64,000 nucleotides of DNA from Lentzea albida (GCF_900111005.1 NZ_FOFV01000012.1:233215-297214); one strand, 5' to 3'. Positions 25,803 through 34,926 are shown, counted from the first letter of the stretch. Program-made: numbers and translations. Notes: a model not told the origin generated them from the letters alone.

Positions 25803-26705
25803 CTATCCGATGCGCGCACCCACCGCGGCGAGCGCCCTGGTGACGGGCTGGAAGAACGTCACCCCGCCGGTGCGGCAGTTGCCGCTGCCCCCGGAGGTGA
25901 TGCCGATCGCGTTGCCGTTGTTCGTGAACATCGGGCCGCCGCTGTCGCCGCCTTCGGCGCACACGGTGGTCTGGATCAGGCCGGTGACACGGCCCTCCGG
26001 GTAGTTGACCGTGGCGTTGAGGCCGGTGACGCGGCCGGACCGCAGTCCCGTCGTGCTGCCCATGCGCTGGACCTGCAGGCCGACGCGTGCCTCGGCGGCG
26101 CGCTCGATCCGCACCCGGCGGCCGTTGCCGGTGTCGACCTCGCTGGGCGCGTCGGTGTTGCGGTTGTTGTAGGTGAGCAGGGCGAAGTCGCCGGCGCCGG
26201 GGAACGTCGAGCGCGCGACGGTGGCGGCGGCGCGTCCGCCCGGTGTCAGGGAGAACTGCCTGCCCGCGGCCGTGCAGTGGCCCGCGGTGAGGATGGCGGG
26301 GCTGCCGTTGCCGGTGACCACGTTGAAGCCGAGCGAGCAGCGGCTGCCGCCGGCGAAGATCGCGTCGCCGCCCTCGGCGAACAGCCGGAACTCGCCGGAG
26401 GTCCGTTGCAGCTTCACCCCGGCGCCCATGGCGTCGACCGTGGCCACCAGGTTGTCCCACTTCGCACCGGTCACGGTGCTGTCGGCGGTGACGAGCACCT
26501 CGTTCGTCGCCGGGTCGACGGCCCACGCGGTTCCCGTCACGGAGGCCTTCTCCCGCAACGTCTCGGTGGCCTTCTCCGGTGACGTGCGCACCTGGGGCGC
26601 CGCCTGGCTGGCGGTGAACGTCGCGCCTGTGATCGCCAGGGCGACGAGACCGATGGCGCCCGCGATCACCTTTCCGCGGCGGTGGTCATCGTGGTGCTTG
26701 CCCAT
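25803..26705 (-). CDS. Secreted S1 (streptogrisin-like) serine protease
   Basis: 300 residues. An extended signal peptide (basic start MGKHHDDHRRGK then a hydrophobic core) and a propeptide of about 75 residues precede the mature chymotrypsin fold. The triad is His143 (TAGHC), Asp173 (GDFAL) and Ser255 (GGDSGGP). Cysteine pairs C123/C144 and C249/C276 match the family disulfides. It resembles streptogrisins and alpha-lytic protease, though its propeptide is shorter than usual. It is probably an extracellular scavenging protease. Confidence 0.9.
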   Translation of the reverse strand: MGKHHDDHRRGKVIAGAIGLVALAITGATFTASQAAPQVRTSPEKATETLREKASVTGTAWAVDPATNEVLVTADSTVTGAKWDNLVATVDAMGAGVKLQRTSGEFRLFAEGGDAIFAGGSRCSLGFNVVTGNGSPAILTAGHCTAAGRQFSLTPGGRAAATVARSTFPGAGDFALLTYNNRNTDAPSEVDTGNGRRVRIERAAEARVGLQVQRMGSTTGLRSGRVTGLNATVNYPEGRVTGLIQTTVCAEGGDSGGPMFTNNGNAIGITSGGSGNCRTGGVTFFQPVTRALAAVGARIG

Positions 26706-26854
26706 GTGGCGTCCTCTCGTTACCGGACTGAGATCCGCTCATGTCCGGGAGTACGTACGGCGCGGCGTCCCGGTTTAGGTGAATGGTCGGAATCGGTCCG
26801 TCCGGAGCAACGCCTGCGGATGTCCTTTGTGGACGCGCGGGCCAAGATGGGCCC

Positions 26855-28126
26855 ATGAACTCGCTGTTGCTCGCCGCCGCGTTCGCGATGGTCGTCCGGT
26901 CGCTCGCGGCGAACCGCCTGGACCGCTGGCTGCTCGGCGCTCCGCTCGTGATGGTGCTGGCCGGGGTCGTGGTGGGCTGGTTCGAGCCGAGCGGGATCGC
27001 CGACGGCCTCAACACCGAGTCGGTGCAGCACGCGGCCGAGATCATCCTCGCGGTGCTGCTGTTCGTCGACGCGACGGAGGTGCGCGCGGGCCGGCTGTGG
27101 GGTCCCTATCCGGGACTGGTGGCGCGGGTGCTGCTCGTCGCGATGCCGATCAGCATCGCCGTGGCGGCGCTGCTGGGCTGGTTGCTGTTCCCGCGCCTGC
27201 CGTGGGAGGTGCTGCTGCTGATCGCGTGCGTGACGGTGCCGATCGACTTCGCCCCGGCCGAGCGCGTGGTGCGCGACAAGGGGCTGTCGGCGCGGGTGCG
27301 GAGCACGCTGAACGTCGAAGGCGGCTACAACGACGGCATCGTGACACCGCTGTTCCTGTTCGCGCTGGTCCTGGCCGGTGACGACACCCAGGAGCGCACG
27401 CCGTTGGAGGCGCTCGGCACGGTGCTGCCGTTCGCGGTGAAGGCGTTGCTGGCCGGGGTGGTGATCGGCGCGCTGCTCGGCTGGCTGATGGACCTCGCCC
27501 ACCAGGCGGACTGGGTGAGCGACCAGTCCGCCCGCGTCGCGGTGCTGCTCACGCCGTTGCTGACCTTCACCGCGACGGTCGCGATCGACGGCAACGGCTT
27601 CGTCGCCTCGTTCGTCTGCGGCATCACGTTCCGGTACGTGCACCGGCTGCTCAAGGCCCGCCGGGTGCGCACCGGACGGGCCGAGGCGCGCACGGACGCG
27701 CTGAACTCCGACCTGCACCTGCTGGAGGACGTCACCGGGCTGCTGACGATGACCATGTGGTTCGTGGTCGGCATCGCCGCCGTGCTGACGTTCTACCTGG
27801 GCGTGTCGTGGCAGGTGCTGCTGTTCTGCGCGGCCGTGCTCACCGTGGTGCGGCTCGGGCCCGTGCTCCTCGCCCTCACCGGGTCGCGGATGCGCCGGCG
27901 TGAACGCCTGCTCGTCGGCGCGCTGGGACCGCGGGGCACGACGACGATCGTGTTCGGGTTGCTCGCGTTCAACCGGCTGCCGGAGGGGCCCGCCGCCGAC
28001 ACGATCCTGACGATCACGGTCGTGTGCGTGCTCGGCAGCGTCGCCCTGCACGGCGTGGGCGCGACGCCGTTTCAGAGGCTCTTGGCGAAGTGGAACGCGG
28101 GGATGACGAAGCCGGAGGCCAGGTAG
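26855..28126 (+). CDS. CPA-type cation/proton antiporter
   Basis: 423 residues from ATG 26855, with about 11-13 membrane helices. Conserved CPA1 features include PIDFAPAERVV, LNVEGGYNDGIVTPLF and GALGPRGTTTIVFGLLAF. It exchanges Na+ or K+ for H+ across the cytoplasmic membrane. Its last 55 nt overlap the 3' end of the convergent GNAT gene, so both genes share sequence on opposite strands there. Confidence 0.88.
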   Translation: MNSLLLAAAFAMVVRSLAANRLDRWLLGAPLVMVLAGVVVGWFEPSGIADGLNTESVQHAAEIILAVLLFVDATEVRAGRLWGPYPGLVARVLLVAMPISIAVAALLGWLLFPRLPWEVLLLIACVTVPIDFAPAERVVRDKGLSARVRSTLNVEGGYNDGIVTPLFLFALVLAGDDTQERTPLEALGTVLPFAVKALLAGVVIGALLGWLMDLAHQADWVSDQSARVAVLLTPLLTFTATVAIDGNGFVASFVCGITFRYVHRLLKARRVRTGRAEARTDALNSDLHLLEDVTGLLTMTMWFVVGIAAVLTFYLGVSWQVLLFCAAVLTVVRLGPVLLALTGSRMRRRERLLVGALGPRGTTTIVFGLLAFNRLPEGPAADTILTITVVCVLGSVALHGVGATPFQRLLAKWNAGMTKPEAR

Positions 28127-28512
28127 AGGCGGTGCGCGTCGTGCCGCTGCGTCCCGGAGTCGAGGTGCACGCCCGCGCAGCCGAGGCGGCGGGCCTCCTC
28201 GTCGACCCACCGCAGCAGGGCGCCCGCGTGCCCCTTCCCGCGTGCGGAGGGCAGCGTGCTCAGGTCGTCGATGTAGAGGTGTGAGCCTGCGTAGAGGCTG
28301 GTCTGGTGCCGGAACCCGGCGAGTGAGACCAGGAGGCCCGTCTCGTCGTAGGAAACGACGAGACGGTAGCCCTCACGCCGTTGGGTGCGGACGAGTTCCG
28401 CGAACTCGTCGGCGTCGGTGAGGTGTGGGCGGAGCTCGCGCATCACGTCGAACGCCAGGGCCGTGTCCGCGCCGCCGAGTTCCTCGATCTTGATGGTGTG
28501 CTGAGTGGTCAC
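28072..28512 (-). CDS. GNAT-family N-acetyltransferase
   Basis: 146 residues from GTG 28512. The acetyl-CoA pyrophosphate loop ARGKGHAGALL and the C-terminal YLASGF motif identify GNAT. The substrate is unknown. Its 3' end overlaps the antiporter gene by 55 nt in the convergent sense. Confidence 0.87.
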   Translation of the reverse strand: MTTQHTIKIEELGGADTALAFDVMRELRPHLTDADEFAELVRTQRREGYRLVVSYDETGLLVSLAGFRHQTSLYAGSHLYIDDLSTLPSARGKGHAGALLRWVDEEARRLGCAGVHLDSGTQRHDAHRLYLASGFVIPAFHFAKSL

Positions 28513-28532
28513 GACGACGATGTTGCCGTGGA

Positions 28533-28583
28533 GAAGTGGCCTCTCAGAAGACCCAGTTGAGCGGTGTTCTGAGAGGCCACTTC
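28533..28583 (-). terminator. Hairpin terminator of the M28 peptidase gene
   Basis: Arms of 17 nt (28533-28549 and 28567-28583) pair perfectly around a 17-nt loop, 5 nt past the peptidase stop. Confidence 0.75.
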
Positions 28584-28588
28584 ACGTC

Positions 28589-30853
28589 TTACGGGGCCAG
28601 GTTGACGCCCCACGTGTCGATCGTGCCGACGTCGGACGCCGCCAGGTCGCGGATGCGGAGCTTCCACGTGCCGTTGGCACCTTCGCCGGACACGTTGACC
28701 GTGTAGGTGCGGTCGATGTTGTCCGCGCTGCCGCCCGCGCGGTTGTGCAGGGTGTACGACGTGCCGTCCGGCGCGATCAGGGCCACCGTCAGATCACCGA
28801 TGTACGGGTGGACGATCCGGACCGTCACCACCGAACCGGCGGACGGCGTGGACGAGCACCCGGAGATCACGACGTCGCTGTCGACCGCGGCGCCCGCGTC
28901 CGGAATGGCGACGTCGTTCGCATTGGTGCCGGTGCAGCTGCCGCCACCGCTGCCCGTGACGGTCAGCGTGTAGGTGGCCGTGCGGGTCGCCGTGCCGGTC
29001 GCGGTGATCGTCACCGGGTAGGTGCCCGCGGGGGTGGACGCCGTGGTGCTGACCGTCAGCGTCGAGCTCGCTCCCGTTTGGACGGACGCCGGGCTGAACG
29101 AAGCCGCTGCGCCGGAGGGAAGTCCGGACGCGGACAGCTGGACGGTCTGCGCGTTGCCGCTCACCGTGGCGGTGCCGACCGTCGCCGAGACCGACGACCC
29201 CGCCGCCACCGAACCGGACGCCGGCGACACCGACACGGAGAAGTCCGCGCCGGGCGTTCCCGTGCCGACGGCGGACTTCCACAGGGTGTAGGCGATGCCG
29301 TCGACCGCGCGGTTGAGGTGGGTGTCGCTGATGTTCGCGGTGGTGTCGCAGGACGCGTGGTAGCAGGGGTCGAACGCGCTGCCCGACGTGCCGCCCCACT
29401 TCGTGGCCTGGGCCGCGGTCTTGCGGGCGCTCGCGCCCATCGCGTACCCGGACGCCGGGATGCCCGCGTTGGTGAACGACGCGTCGTCGGACCGGTTGCG
29501 GCCCTCGGTGTTCTCCTCCGGCTGCAGGCCGAGGGAGTCCCAGTACGCCTTCATGTGCGTGGACTGCGCGGAGGTGATGTTGTTGATGAAGTAGCCGCCG
29601 TTGGTCGAGCCGACCATGTCGAAGTTGTGGTAGGTCTTGATCTTCGAGCGTTCGGTGGACGGCAGCTGCGAGACGTAGAAGCGCGAGCCGTTGAGGCCCT
29701 GCTCCTCGTCGGTCCACCAGCCGAAGCGGACCTTGTTGACCATCGACGGGTTGCGCTGGGCGAGCACGAGCGCGGACTCCAGCAACGCGGCCGAGCCCGA
29801 GCCGTTGTCGTTGATGCCCGGTCCCGCGGACACGCCGTCGAGGTGGGCGCCGAACATGTAGACGTTGTTCGCGTCGCCGCCGGGCCACTCCGCGATGACG
29901 TTCGGGCCGGCGCCGGTGGTGCAGCCGGAGGTGCAGGCCTGCTCGGTGACCGAGTACCCGGCCGCGGTGAGCTTGTCCTTCACGTACGCCACCGACGCGC
30001 GGTAGCCCGCCGACGTCGAGCGCCGGTTGCCGCCGTTCTGCGAGGCGATCGTGCCGAACTGCGCCAGGTGCGCCTTGACGTTGGCGATGTCGATGTCCGG
30101 GATCTGCGGCCCGGTGCCGCCCGTGACCGTCAGGGTGTAAGTCGCGGTCTTCGTCGTCGTGCCCGCCGCCCGCACCGTGATCGGGTACGTGCCGGACGAG
30201 ATCGACGTCGCCGTGCTGATCGACAACGTGGAGCTGGAACCGGACGTGACCGAGGCCGGGCTGAACGACGCCGTCGCGCCGGAGGGAAGGCCGGTGGCGG
30301 TCAGCGCGACGGTCTGCGCCTGACCGGCCGTCGTCTGGGTCTGGACGGTCGTCGTGGCCGTGCTGCCCGCGGCGACCGAGCCGGACGTCGGCGAGACGGC
30401 GACGGAGAAGTCGTTGGCGGGCGTCGAACCGCCGAGGTTCAGCGACCAGCTGTCGATCCGGCCGGTGTCGTTGTTCGCGTTGTCGTTGACGCGCAACTTC
30501 CACGTGCCGTTGGACGTCTCGCCCGACAGGTCGACGGTGTAGGTCTGGTCGATGTTGTCCGCGGACCCACCGCTCCGGTTGTGCAGGACGTAGGCGGAGC
30601 CGTCCGGGGCGACCAGGCTGACCTGGAGGTCGCCGATGTAGGTGTGCACGATCTTCACCGGCACCGTGGCGGTGGCCGACGGCGCCGACCCGCACTCGCT
30701 GATGGCGATGGGCGACTCGACGGTGGTGTTGTCACCGATCGCGAAGTCGCCGTCGTTGGTGCCGGAGCACCCGGCGGCCTGGGCGGGGGCGGCGGGCAGG
30801 GTCGCCGTCAGCGCCAGGAGTGCGGCGACGAGCAGGGGTCTTCTTCTTCGCAC
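28589..30853 (-). CDS. Secreted M28 aminopeptidase with P-domains at both ends
   Basis: 754 residues from GTG 30853, with AAGGAG 7 nt upstream. Order: signal peptide (1-26); P-domain-like module (about 28-142); Ig-like/He-PIG-type module (147-245); M28 peptidase (about 255-528); a second Ig-like module (537-634); and a second P-domain (640-754). Zinc ligands and the catalytic residue are His337 and Asp349 (GAHLDGVSAGPGINDNG), Glu383/Glu384 (TDEEQG), Asp412 and His499. The two Ig-like and two P modules are clearly duplicated. P-domains normally stabilise or target proteases, and the two subtilisins at 60-63 kb also end in one. It likely releases N-terminal amino acids outside the cell. Confidence 0.9.
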   Translation of the reverse strand: MRRRRPLLVAALLALTATLPAAPAQAAGCSGTNDGDFAIGDNTTVESPIAISECGSAPSATATVPVKIVHTYIGDLQVSLVAPDGSAYVLHNRSGGSADNIDQTYTVDLSGETSNGTWKLRVNDNANNDTGRIDSWSLNLGGSTPANDFSVAVSPTSGSVAAGSTATTTVQTQTTAGQAQTVALTATGLPSGATASFSPASVTSGSSSTLSISTATSISSGTYPITVRAAGTTTKTATYTLTVTGGTGPQIPDIDIANVKAHLAQFGTIASQNGGNRRSTSAGYRASVAYVKDKLTAAGYSVTEQACTSGCTTGAGPNVIAEWPGGDANNVYMFGAHLDGVSAGPGINDNGSGSAALLESALVLAQRNPSMVNKVRFGWWTDEEQGLNGSRFYVSQLPSTERSKIKTYHNFDMVGSTNGGYFINNITSAQSTHMKAYWDSLGLQPEENTEGRNRSDDASFTNAGIPASGYAMGASARKTAAQATKWGGTSGSAFDPCYHASCDTTANISDTHLNRAVDGIAYTLWKSAVGTGTPGADFSVSVSPASGSVAAGSSVSATVGTATVSGNAQTVQLSASGLPSGAAASFSPASVQTGASSTLTVSTTASTPAGTYPVTITATGTATRTATYTLTVTGSGGGSCTGTNANDVAIPDAGAAVDSDVVISGCSSTPSAGSVVTVRIVHPYIGDLTVALIAPDGTSYTLHNRAGGSADNIDRTYTVNVSGEGANGTWKLRIRDLAASDVGTIDTWGVNLAP

Positions 30854-31046
30854 CTTCGGGCTCCTTGGTTCGCAGGGTGACGCGACGGTAGCCGCCAGGA
30901 CCGCGCCCGACATCCAGTCGTTCGGAGGGTTGTGGCGCTCGTTCCCGTGTGGCGGCCCGGCGATGTCCGATTTCACTGCTAAGTCCGGGCTTCCGTTGCG
31001 CCATAAGAGGGATGGCGTCGGCAGACCTGCCGGAAGGAGACAACGA

Positions 31047-31241
31047 TGTCGGGCGACCGGCGGCCGCGTCGAACCAGTGGCCGGCGAGCTGGCCGCGCAG
31101 GTTCTGCGACAGGCCGTCGACCCGCTGGTGCGCCTCGGCTTGCAGGGTCGTCGCATCCGGCTGGGCCAGGCTGTGGGTGGTGCCGAACGGGCCGATCGCC
31201 AGAACCGATCCGGACGCGGCAGCGATGATTTCGCCGCGCAC
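31047..31241 (-). pseudogene. Short coding-like fragment, family not recognised
   Basis: The stretch 30854-31326 has no complete gene. From GTG 31241 one frame (RGEIIAAASGSVLAI, then TLQAEAHQRVDGLSQNL and RGQLAGHWFDAAAG) keeps strongly G/C-biased third positions for about 65 codons. It then drifts into uncharacteristic codons (ACA, TTG, TCT, CTT) and runs into the peptidase gene. This looks like the remains of a gene whose 3' part is lost. Confidence 0.3.
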
Positions 31242-31326
31242 TCGCAGGAGTGGAACTCCTTCGCAGGCAGGGATGCCGGAACGGTATTCCGCAAATCCCG
31301 CCGCCCGCGAATTCGACTTCTCGGTT

Positions 31327-32622
31327 TCACCTCTTCAATTCAGGCCAGCGCACGTGGTCGGAGTTGATGTGGAACTCGTGCGAATGCGTCCACACACCGC
31401 CTTCTGAGTCGTGGTGCTCGTGTTCGACGACTTCTGGGTCGTGCGTCGGCCAGAGCCCCAACGCCACGATCGCGCCTGCAGCGGTCAGAACACCGAGCAC
31501 GATGAAGGCCACGGCGATGCCGAACGTCGTCGCCACCCAGCCGGCGAGCGGGTAGCAGAGCAGCCAGCAGGCGTGGGACAGCGCGAAGTCCGCGGCGAAC
31601 AGCGCGGGCCGGTCGGCCGGGTCGGCGGAGCGGCGCAGCAGGCGGGCACCGGGGGTCAGGGCGAGCGCGCACCCGGCGCCGATCAACGCCCACAGCACCA
31701 GCAACAGGAGCCAGTGCCCGGCGAACACCGTCCCGGCCAACAAAACCACCACGAGCGTGAACGCCGCGCGCATCACCACCACGCGATCCGGGAAGCGGTC
31801 GAGCAGCCGGGGCAACGCCAAGGCCGCCATCAGCGAGCCCGATCCGTTGGCCGCCAGCGCGATCGCGACGGCCGAGGCGTCCATCCCCAGCCCGTCCCGC
31901 ACGTGCGCCACGGTGTTCACGAACACCATCGACCCCGCCGCCGCGGCGGTGAGGTGAACGGCGAGCAGCCCGCGCAGACGCGGTGTGGCGAGGTAGATGC
32001 GGATGCCGCGCGTCGTGGCGTCGTACCGGCCCCCGTTGCGGGGCAACGGTTTCGGTCGCGGGAGCGCGGCCGAGAGCACGAGCAGGGCCGACGCCGCGAA
32101 CCCGAGCGCGGTGCCGAGGAAGAGCTGAGGGAAGCCCACCCACGCCAGCGCGGCCGCGGCGAGGGCCGGACTGAGCAGGCTCTCCAGGTCGTAGGCCGTG
32201 CGCGACAACGTGATCGCGCGCGTGTAGTCGCGTTCGCGCGGCAGCACGTCCGGGATGGTCGCCTGGAACAACGGCGTGAACGCGGCGGATCCCGCCTGCA
32301 GCACGAAGATCAGCAGGTAGACCTGCCACACCTCGCTGACCCACGGCAACGAGGCGGCCGCCAGAACCCGCACGACGTCCAGCGCCACGAGCACGGCGCG
32401 GCGGGGCAGCGACCCGAGCAACGCCGTGGCGATCGGCGCCACCGCCACGTACGCCACCATCTTGATCGCCAGCGCCGTGCCGAGCACCGTTCCCGCCCGC
32501 GGTCCGGCGAGGTCGTGCGCCAGCAACCCGAGCGCGACGGTCGCCAGTCCCGTCCCGGTCAGCGCGACGACCTGGGCACCGAACAGATTCCGGTAGGCCG
32601 GATCGCGCAGAACGGAAATCAC
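31327..32622 (-). CDS. MFS exporter with histidine-rich C-terminal tail
   Basis: 431 residues with 12 predicted helices; the N-terminal half is typical of the MFS drug/metal exporter class. After the last helix the tail (394-431) carries clusters such as EHEHHD and WTHSHEFHINSDH, with 8 His in the final 38 residues. This resembles nickel exporters such as NreB, so metal export is plausible. TATAGT on the minus strand (32634-32629) would place the transcription start at the GTG itself, suggesting a leaderless mRNA. Confidence 0.83.
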   Translation of the reverse strand: MISVLRDPAYRNLFGAQVVALTGTGLATVALGLLAHDLAGPRAGTVLGTALAIKMVAYVAVAPIATALLGSLPRRAVLVALDVVRVLAAASLPWVSEVWQVYLLIFVLQAGSAAFTPLFQATIPDVLPRERDYTRAITLSRTAYDLESLLSPALAAAALAWVGFPQLFLGTALGFAASALLVLSAALPRPKPLPRNGGRYDATTRGIRIYLATPRLRGLLAVHLTAAAAGSMVFVNTVAHVRDGLGMDASAVAIALAANGSGSLMAALALPRLLDRFPDRVVVMRAAFTLVVVLLAGTVFAGHWLLLLVLWALIGAGCALALTPGARLLRRSADPADRPALFAADFALSHACWLLCYPLAGWVATTFGIAVAFIVLGVLTAAGAIVALGLWPTHDPEVVEHEHHDSEGGVWTHSHEFHINSDHVRWPELKR

Positions 32623-32710
32623 GGCGGAACTATAAGCACACGAACAGGTTTGCGTCGACGGTGCAACAGCCGCTCACTGGCAACAGCCATTCTTTTCCAA
32701 CAATTCGCGC

Positions 32711-32878
32711 TAGGCCGTGTCCCGGATGTTCGTCCGGTGGCAGGCGCGGGCGAGAGACCCGGAGGCGGTGCCGCCGCGAGGTCCCTCATACCGGGTTGTA
32801 TTAGGGCATCGCGGCGGTGCCGTCTCCGGGGCCCTCGCCCGCTACTGCCGCCCGACGAGACTTCCGGGGCACGGCCTA
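32711..32878. repeat. MITE-like repeat, copy 1
   Basis: 168 bp starting TAGGCCGTGTCCCGGA and ending TCCGGGGCACGGCCTA. The outer about 75 bp on each side are imperfect inverted repeats of each other around a short centre (TCATACCGGGTTG). It matches copy 2 at 53204-53370 with about 15 differences by eye. It carries no gene and sits between the MFS exporter promoter and the methyltransferase start. Confidence 0.85.
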
Positions 32879-32889
32879 GGGTTCCGGCC

Positions 32890-33492
32890 GTGACTCCTTA
32901 CGACTCGGTCGCACCCCTCTACGCCGAACTCTTCAGCGACATGCTCGACACCAGGCCGTTCGAACGCGCGATGCTGGCCGCCTTCGCCGAGCTCACCGAC
33001 GGCCCGGTCGCCGACCTCGGCTGCGGCCCCGGCCACCTCACCGCGCACCTCCACGGGCTGGGCCTGGACGTGTTCGGGCTCGACCTCTCCCCCGCGATGG
33101 TGGAACTGGCGCGCGAGGCCCATCCGCACCTCCGGTTCGAGGTGGGCTCGATGGCCGAGCTCGACCTCGCAAACGGTGCTCTGGGCGGCATCCTGGCGTT
33201 CTACTCCGTCATCCACCTGCCGCCCGCCGAGCTCCCCGCCGTCTTCGCCGAGTTCTTCCGCGTGCTGGCACCGGGTGGCCACCTGATGCTCGGGTTCTTC
33301 GCGGGCGACGACCCGGAACCGGTGGAGTTCGACCACAAGGTGACGCCGGCCTACCGCTGGTCGCCCTCCGGGATGGGGGAACTGCTGCGGCAGGCCGGTT
33401 TCGCGGAGGTCGGGCGGCTGGTGCGCGAACCGATCGAGGGCGAGCGGTTCCTCCAGGCACAGCTGCTGGCACGCAAGGACCGGCACGGCTGA
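32890..33492 (+). CDS. Class I SAM-dependent methyltransferase
   Basis: 200 residues from GTG 32890. Motif I VADLGCGPGHLTAHL (40-54), the acidic loop FGLDLSPAMVELAR and a motif IV-like region (GGILAFYSVIHLP) are those of small-molecule methyltransferases. The substrate is unknown. It starts 12 nt after the repeat element, which must therefore contain or border its promoter. Confidence 0.87.
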   Translation: MTPYDSVAPLYAELFSDMLDTRPFERAMLAAFAELTDGPVADLGCGPGHLTAHLHGLGLDVFGLDLSPAMVELAREAHPHLRFEVGSMAELDLANGALGGILAFYSVIHLPPAELPAVFAEFFRVLAPGGHLMLGFFAGDDPEPVEFDHKVTPAYRWSPSGMGELLRQAGFAEVGRLVREPIEGERFLQAQLLARKDRHG

Positions 33493-33505
33493 ACCCCGCA
33501 GGACG

Positions 33506-34348
33506 TCAGCGGAACACCACCGTGCTGTTGCCGTTGAGCAGCACCCGGTGCTCGCAATGCCAGCGCACCGCCCGCGAGAGGGCGAGCGCCTCCGCGTCAC
33601 GGCCGGCGGCGGTGAGGGCGCGCGGGTCGAAGGAGTGGTCGACGCGCAGGACCTCCTGCTCGATGATCGGGCCCTCGTCCAGGTCCGGCGTCACGTAGTG
33701 GGCCGTCGCGCCCACGTACTTCACGCCCCGGTCGTAGGCCTGGTGGTAGGGCTTGGCGCCCTTGAAGCCGGGCAGGAACGAGTGGTGGATGTTGATCACG
33801 CGCCCCTCGAGCTTCGCGCACAGGTCGTTCGACAGCACCTGCATGTACCGCGCCAGCACGACCAGGTCCGCCTGGTACTCCTCGACCAGCTCGACCAGCC
33901 GCTGCTCGGCTGCCTGCTTGGTCTCGGCCGTGTTCGGCACGTGCACGAAGTCGAGCCCGGCCGCCTCCGCCATCGGGCGCAGGTCCTCGTGGTTCGACAC
34001 GACGGCCGCGATCTCGCCGCCGAGACCGCCCGCGCGCCAGCGGAAGAGCAGGTCGTTCAGGCAGTGGCCGGCCTTCGACACCATCACGAGCACGCGCGGT
34101 GCCCGCTCGTCGTGCAGCTCGAACTCCATCTGGAACTCCGCTGCCACCGCGGCGAACTCGCCGGCCAGCGAGTCCACCGTCGCACCGGCGCAGGAGAAGG
34201 CCGTGCGCAGGAACAGCTTCCCGCGCACGTCGTCGTCGAACTGCTGGTGCTGCACGATGTCGCAGCCGTGGTCGACGAGGAACGACGTCACGGCGTGGAC
34301 GATGCCCGCCCGCTCGGGGCAGTGCAGGGTCAGGGTGAACCGGGTCAT
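33506..34348 (-). CDS. purU: Formyltetrahydrofolate deformylase
   Basis: 280 residues. Hydrolyses 10-formyl-THF to formate and THF. An N-terminal ACT domain (1-75) precedes the formyltransferase-fold domain with Asn186, His188 (VINIHHSFLPGFKGA) and Asp224 (LDEGPIIEQ). It is the last gene of the soxBDAG-purU operon; its ATG overlaps the soxG stop. It recycles the one-carbon folate made by sarcosine oxidase, freeing THF for further demethylation. Confidence 0.95.
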   Translation of the reverse strand: MTRFTLTLHCPERAGIVHAVTSFLVDHGCDIVQHQQFDDDVRGKLFLRTAFSCAGATVDSLAGEFAAVAAEFQMEFELHDERAPRVLVMVSKAGHCLNDLLFRWRAGGLGGEIAAVVSNHEDLRPMAEAAGLDFVHVPNTAETKQAAEQRLVELVEEYQADLVVLARYMQVLSNDLCAKLEGRVINIHHSFLPGFKGAKPYHQAYDRGVKYVGATAHYVTPDLDEGPIIEQEVLRVDHSFDPRALTAAGRDAEALALSRAVRWHCEHRVLLNGNSTVVFR

Positions 34349-34926
34349 CACGGCACCGCCAGGTACTCGGTGCAGGCGTCCACGAGCCAGGCCGCCAGGT
34401 ATCCGGCGAACGACGAGCGCACCAGGACCGTGACGCGGTCGTCTCCGGTCACCTGCAGGACGATTCCCGTCCTGGCGAGGAGTGTCTGCACGCAAGTGCC
34501 GCGGGGAGCCGAAGCCGGGTGCAGGTCCACGGAACATCCGTGAGCCAGCACGTCCCGGACGCGCGGCCCCTGGAGGACCACCGTCGTGCGTTGAGCCGAA
34601 GTGTCCACAACGGACCCCCAGGCGGTGCCGAGCGCGCCACGCAACACCTCCTCGATCGTGACCTGCTGGTCGGGCGGGGCCGTGACGAGGAACTCGTCCG
34701 GTCCGAGCCAGAGCACCTCGACGTCCCCGCATGGTCCGGTGCCCGAGGTGAAAGTGCAAGCAGCGGAGGGAAAACCGACACCGAGGGTAGAACCCATCGC
34801 CGCGATGGCGTCCGGATCGGACACGCGGACGGTGAGCTGCGAGCGGAACGGCACCTCGGCGGCGTCCAGCACGGGGGCCAGCGCCGCCAGCCGGTCGCTC
34901 CAGGCGGCGAGTGGACTAACCGTCAC
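34348..34926 (-). CDS. soxG: Sarcosine oxidase gamma subunit
   Basis: 192 residues from GTG 34926, preceded by AAGGAG. The sequence follows the SoxG pattern (FRSQLTVRV, EVLWLGPDEFLVTAP and VVDTSAQRTTVVLQGP), a GcvT-like fold without its own cofactor. It overlaps soxA by 11 nt and purU by 4 nt. Structural subunit of the heterotetramer. Confidence 0.92.
   Translation of the reverse strand: MTVSPLAAWSDRLAALAPVLDAAEVPFRSQLTVRVSDPDAIAAMGSTLGVGFPSAACTFTSGTGPCGDVEVLWLGPDEFLVTAPPDQQVTIEEVLRGALGTAWGSVVDTSAQRTTVVLQGPRVRDVLAHGCSVDLHPASAPRGTCVQTLLARTGIVLQVTGDDRVTVLVRSSFAGYLAAWLVDACTEYLAVP

Noticed and set aside
25525..26004. A complete 159-residue protein around the zinc-finger remnant
   Set aside because: Upstream and downstream parts are antisense of the sigma factor and the S1 protease; only about 16 residues resemble a family.
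31327..31407. A gene on the plus strand continuing from 30949 to 31407
   Set aside because: Trp/Arg/Cys-rich translation without motifs; it overlaps the end of the MFS gene antisense.
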